NCBI GenBank assembly: GCA_046758085.1
Contig: JBHHZP010000148.1
Location: forward strand, 1 to 8,669
Direction: 5' to 3'
Length of the DNA stretch: 8,669 nucleotides
From: VRUB01 sp046758085
GTDB taxonomy: Bacteria > Pseudomonadota > Gammaproteobacteria > Acidiferrobacterales > SPGG2
Made by a program: the position numbers and the translations under genes
Notes under the pieces: generated by a model
Database searches by the model: none
Told to the model about the DNA's origin: nothing
What the model saw: the letters and a program-made list of their open reading frames with translations, nothing else
In this document: piece by piece, positions 6,466 through 8,669 of the stretch
How the letters are laid out: each line of letters begins with the position of its first letter
Position numbering within the stretch: position 1 is the stretch's first letter

Positions 6466-6594
6466 TTCTCTCCAGTGTTTGCACCGTCTGTCGGCCCAAA
6501 TGTTGCGCGCCAAATCCCGCTCCTGCGCCCTCCTGGTGGACTATAGAAAGAATCTGGGCCACAGAATGGGCCGGCAGGCAACCGAGGGTAGGCC

Positions 6595-7572
6595 ATGGAC
6601 CGCACGGAACGTTTTTACAAGATTACCCAACTGCTGGAGGCACGAAGGGTCGTTTCCCGCGAGGAACTGCTGGAGGCACTCGACGTCTCGCCCGCCACGT
6701 TCAAACGCGACCTCGAGTACATGCGCGACCGCCTGAACGCCCCCATCGTTTACGATCGCGAGCAGGGCGGTTACCGGTTCGACAAGAACGGATCGCGAGG
6801 CCCACAGTTTCAGCTGCCCGGCGTTTGGTTCAACGATGCCGAAGCGCATGCGCTGCTGACCATGCAGCACCTGCTGGCAAACATCGAGCCCGGCCTGCTC
6901 GAACCGCATATCAAGTCACTGCGCGCACGCATCGAGGCGTTACTGGAAAACAGCGACCATTCGATCGAGGAAGCGCGAACCCGTATTCACATCTTGCCCC
7001 TGGGATCGCGTCCGGTCGCACCCGATCACTTCGGCGTCATCAGCACGGCGCTGCTCGCGCGCAAGCGCCTGCGTATCACTCACTACAACCGTGGGCGCGA
7101 TGAGGAGACCGACCGTGAAATCTCGCCCCAGCGCCTCGTGCACTACCGCGACAACTGGTATCTCGATGCCTGGTGTCACTGGCGTGAGGCGCTGCGCAGC
7201 TTTGCCGTCGAGGCGATTCGTCGCGCGCAGATCCTAGACAAAGATGCGCCCACTGTAGCCGAGAAGGTTCTCGATGCCGAGCTCGGCAGCGGTTATGGAA
7301 TCTTTGCCGGCAAGCGCACGGAGTTTGCTAAGCTGCGTTTCACAGCAAAGCGTGCCCGCTGGGTGGCAAACGAGCAATGGCATCCCGACCAGAAGGGATC
7401 TTTCGATTCTGACGGCTCCTATGTCTTGGAGGTCCCCTACGCCGATGATCGGGAGCTCATCATGGACATCCTCAAGTACGGTTCCGATGTCGAGGTCTTG
7501 GAGCCGGCCAGTCTTTGCGAACAAATAGCCAAAGCGCTGCAGAACGCATTGTCACGATACCAGTGCAGTTAG
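6595..7572 (+). CDS. WYL-domain transcriptional regulator (HTH-WYL-WCX)
   Basis: A 325-residue DNA-binding regulator. Residues 1-60 form a winged helix-turn-helix of the DeoR/HTH_11 type, with recognition helix around SPATFKRDLEYM and a wing ending in GGYRF. A linker of helices (about 80-125) leads to the WYL ligand-sensing domain (about 143-213), which contains the literal WYL at 188-190 within SPQRLVHYRDNWYLDAWCHW and the conserved RSFAVEAIRRA. A WCX domain fills about 243-320. The ATG is preceded by GAGGGTAGG. This layout is shared by YafY-type regulators and by BrxR/CapW, which control phage-defence and island genes, but no defence effector is visible here. It follows the tRNA scar, and a HicBA pair lies downstream in the same direction. 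Ligand and targets are unknown. Confidence 0.9.
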   Translation: MDRTERFYKITQLLEARRVVSREELLEALDVSPATFKRDLEYMRDRLNAPIVYDREQGGYRFDKNGSRGPQFQLPGVWFNDAEAHALLTMQHLLANIEPGLLEPHIKSLRARIEALLENSDHSIEEARTRIHILPLGSRPVAPDHFGVISTALLARKRLRITHYNRGRDEETDREISPQRLVHYRDNWYLDAWCHWREALRSFAVEAIRRAQILDKDAPTVAEKVLDAELGSGYGIFAGKRTEFAKLRFTAKRARWVANEQWHPDQKGSFDSDGSYVLEVPYADDRELIMDILKYGSDVEVLEPASLCEQIAKALQNALSRYQCS

Positions 7573-7639
7573 CTGTTTACCCCAGTTAAGGGTTCTAGCC
7601 CGTTCGTTAGCTGTCGAAATGGACACCGGTAAAACGAAA

Positions 7640-7647
7640 GGGTAACC
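7640..7647 (+). promoter_or_regulatory. Third GGGTAACC site, upstream of hicB
   Basis: The eight bases match the tandem sites upstream of the WYL gene and lie 30 bases before the hicB ATG, a place where a repressor could block transcription or its start. I saw no other copy of this octamer in the window. Single short matches carry little weight alone. Confidence 0.25.
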
Positions 7648-7677
7648 TAAAACAATCACTTATTGGAAAAATCACTG

Positions 7678-7893
7678 ATGCACAACGAGTTTACTGCCAT
7701 CATTGAGCGCGACGGGGACTGGTTCATAGCCTATTCTCCCGAGGTTCCCGGTGCGAACGGTCAAGGACGCACTAAGGAAGAAGCACGTAAGAGCTTGGCT
7801 GACGCCATAGCCCTAATCCTCGAGGATCGTCGTCAAGACGCTTTACGGGGCATCCCCCCCGATGCTGAGCAAGGCACGGTGACCGTGGAGTGA
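7678..7893 (+). CDS. hicB: HicB family antitoxin
   Basis: A small protein of 71 residues with the HicB-like partial RNase H fold: the FTAIIERDGDWFIAYSPEVPG strand region (about 5-25), then GQGRTKEEARKSLADAIALILED, the Gly-x-Thr-x-x-Glu-Ala turn and helix diagnostic of the family. It should bind and silence the HicA mRNA interferase encoded next to it. It ends soon after the core fold, with no ribbon-helix-helix or HTH tail, so it may not bind DNA itself. I chose the ATG at 7678, which gives the usual short N-terminus; a TTG at 7663 extends the frame by five residues. The stop overlaps the hicA GTG by four bases (GTGA), which suggests coupled translation with the antitoxin made first. Confidence 0.88.
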   Translation: MHNEFTAIIERDGDWFIAYSPEVPGANGQGRTKEEARKSLADAIALILEDRRQDALRGIPPDAEQGTVTVE

Positions 7894-8081
7894 AGCGCAC
7901 CGCGCTGCTCCGACACCTCCGCCGCCACGGGTGTTATCTAAAGCGGGAAGGTCGCTCTCATTCCCTCTGGTGCAATCCTGCGACTGGTGCCGTTGAGGCT
8001 GTACCACGACACACCGAGATCGCGAATCGGCTAGCTACCAAGATCTGTCGAAACCTTTCAGTGGCTGAGCTAGGCGACTAA
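7890..8081 (+). CDS. hicA: HicA family toxin (mRNA interferase)
   Basis: A 63-residue toxin with a double-stranded-RNA-binding-like fold that cleaves mRNA when free of HicB. It shows the family pattern: a first helix (MKRTALLRHLRRHG), then YLKREGRSHSLWCNP with the catalytic His24, then VPRHTEIANRLATKICRNL. Length is normal for HicA. The GTG start lies in the GTGA overlap with hicB. The gene looks intact, with no missing key residue. The order here is antitoxin then toxin, whereas the E. coli locus is hicA then hicB; both orders occur. Confidence 0.9.
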   Translation: MKRTALLRHLRRHGCYLKREGRSHSLWCNPATGAVEAVPRHTEIANRLATKICRNLSVAELGD

Positions 8082-8175
8082 ACACGAATCACCGGTCACC
8101 CTATGTGCAAGCAGGCCCAAGTGCCGCGGGTTCAGGATGAAGAGGAGCGGCGATCACGACACGCCTGTGGCGCGC

Positions 8176-8367
8176 TGGCTCACCCCCTGAGCCACCCGAA
8201 AGCCTAGAATCAGCAGTTAAACCCTTCATTCTAGTGACATATCCAAACTAAACCCCGCCTTTCACCCTCTAACGTTTCTAGTTGGCGCACCGAGTTAACT
8301 AGGCTCTGTTGGCACGATTAACGGCTCGCGACTCACGTCTTACGAGCCTGGCTCACCCTATGAGCCA
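8176..8367. repeat. Pair of identical-stem hairpins and other inverted repeats before the protease gene
   Basis: The gene-free stretch 8082-8415 contains two copies of a 7-bp hairpin, TGGCTCA-loop-TGAGCCA, at 8176-8194 (loop CCCCC) and 8349-8367 (loop CCCTA). Between them are CTAGAAT (8204-8210) facing ATTCTAG (8228-8234), and CTAGTT (8278-8283) facing AACTAG (8297-8302). None is followed by a T run, so they do not look like terminators. Operator or recombination-site roles are possible. No gene, RNA gene or clear promoter is seen in this stretch. Confidence 0.45.
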
Positions 8368-8403
8368 CTACCCAGCGCATACTGCGCAATAGCTTTAGAA
8401 GTC

Positions 8404-8408
8404 GGAGG
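8404..8408 (+). promoter_or_regulatory. Ribosome binding site of the protease gene
   Basis: GGAGG lies seven bases before the ATG at 8416. It is the best Shine-Dalgarno match on the plus strand of the window and settles that start. Confidence 0.7.
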
Positions 8409-8415
8409 TCTAGCA

Positions 8416-8669
8416 ATGAAGTATCTGCACGCATTACTCCACTACTCCCTCAAAACCCTGCTGCTCGGGCTCATGGCCCTGGCCCCGGCCTATGCCGGCA
8501 ACGGCGAGGACATCTTCAAGCAGGCACCGGCCTACACGGTGCAGATCCGCACGGTCGTGGAGACGCCGTTTACCGAGGACCGCCAGAGCTCCTCGCTCGG
8601 TGCGGGCTTCGTGGTCGATGCCAAGCGCGGTTGGGTCATGACCAACGCCCATGTCGCCGCGCGCTCGCC
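8416..8669 (+). CDS. Exported trypsin-like serine protease (DegP/HtrA-like), 5' part only
   Basis: The gene runs off the window after 84 codons. Residues 1-27 form a signal peptide: a short basic start, the hydrophobic core LKTLLLGLMALAP, and cleavage after AYA. The mature part begins GNGEDIFKQAPAYTVQIRT and reaches SSLGAGFVVDAKRGWVMTNAHVA, the conserved strand pair before the catalytic His79 (TNAHV) of trypsin-like periplasmic proteases. The Asp and Ser of the triad and any PDZ domain lie beyond the window. The frame is open throughout and preceded by a strong ribosome binding site. It probably acts in the periplasm; the substrate is unknown. DegP/HtrA relatives are the best guess, but other trypsin-2 (PF13365) proteins share this motif. 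Confidence 0.85.
   Translation, partial: MKYLHALLHYSLKTLLLGLMALAPAYAGNGEDIFKQAPAYTVQIRTVVETPFTEDRQSSSLGAGFVVDAKRGWVMTNAHVAARS

Noticed and set aside
6211..6594. A CRISPR array or integrase gene near the tRNA scar
   Set aside because: No regularly spaced direct repeats and no recombinase motifs are present in the window.
7568..7614. An integron attC site around hicBA, prompted by the repeated GTTAGCTGT (7568-7576 and 7606-7614)
   Set aside because: The copies are direct rather than inverted, the core does not fit GTTRRRY, and no paired R'' site was found.

Overview
The window looks like chromosomal DNA from a GC-rich gammaproteobacterium. The protein families point there: a UbiA of E. coli length, a YibF-like glutathione transferase, a DdlA-type D-Ala-D-Ala ligase, a PagL-like outer-membrane enzyme and a HicBA pair. 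The dispersed palindromic repeats fit too. A sulfur-oxidiser-like lineage (Chromatiales or Acidiferrobacterales) would fit, but that is a guess from general style, not from a marker gene.

Layout. Positions 1-250 hold one copy of a complex palindromic repeat with no gene. A PagL-like lipid A 3-O-deacylase is on the minus strand (310-987). It diverges from ubiA (1067-1939), which overlaps a glutathione S-transferase gene by four bases (1936-2565). A 180-bp foldback element with near-perfect 17-bp ends (2673-2852) then sits directly before a Na+/Ca2+ exchanger-family gene (2870-3892). aroE (3949-4800) and a ddlA-like ligase gene (4805-5908) follow, only four bases apart. This left block is housekeeping: ubiquinone, aromatic amino acid precursors, peptidoglycan and ion transport.

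A terminator-like hairpin (5939-5965) closes ddl. It is followed by a second copy of the palindromic repeat (5968-6210), inverted relative to the copy at 1-250, then by a bulged hairpin, and then by an orphan 3' half of a tRNA-Thr(CGU) gene (6351-6400) with no 5' half upstream. Such a fragment is the classic scar of a tRNA-targeted integrated element.

After the scar the content changes to accessory genes: a WYL-domain transcriptional regulator (6595-7572) and a HicB/HicA toxin-antitoxin pair (7678-7893, 7890-8081). A gene-free stretch rich in inverted repeats (8082-8415) leads to the start of an exported trypsin-like serine protease gene, cut by the window end. GGGTAACC occurs twice upstream of the WYL gene and once upstream of hicB, which may mark a shared operator.

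I did not find an obviously new multi-gene system. The points most worth a second look are the tRNA scar and its odd orientation, the foldback element, the inverted repeat pair bracketing the housekeeping block, and the non-canonical start suggested for the PagL-like gene.
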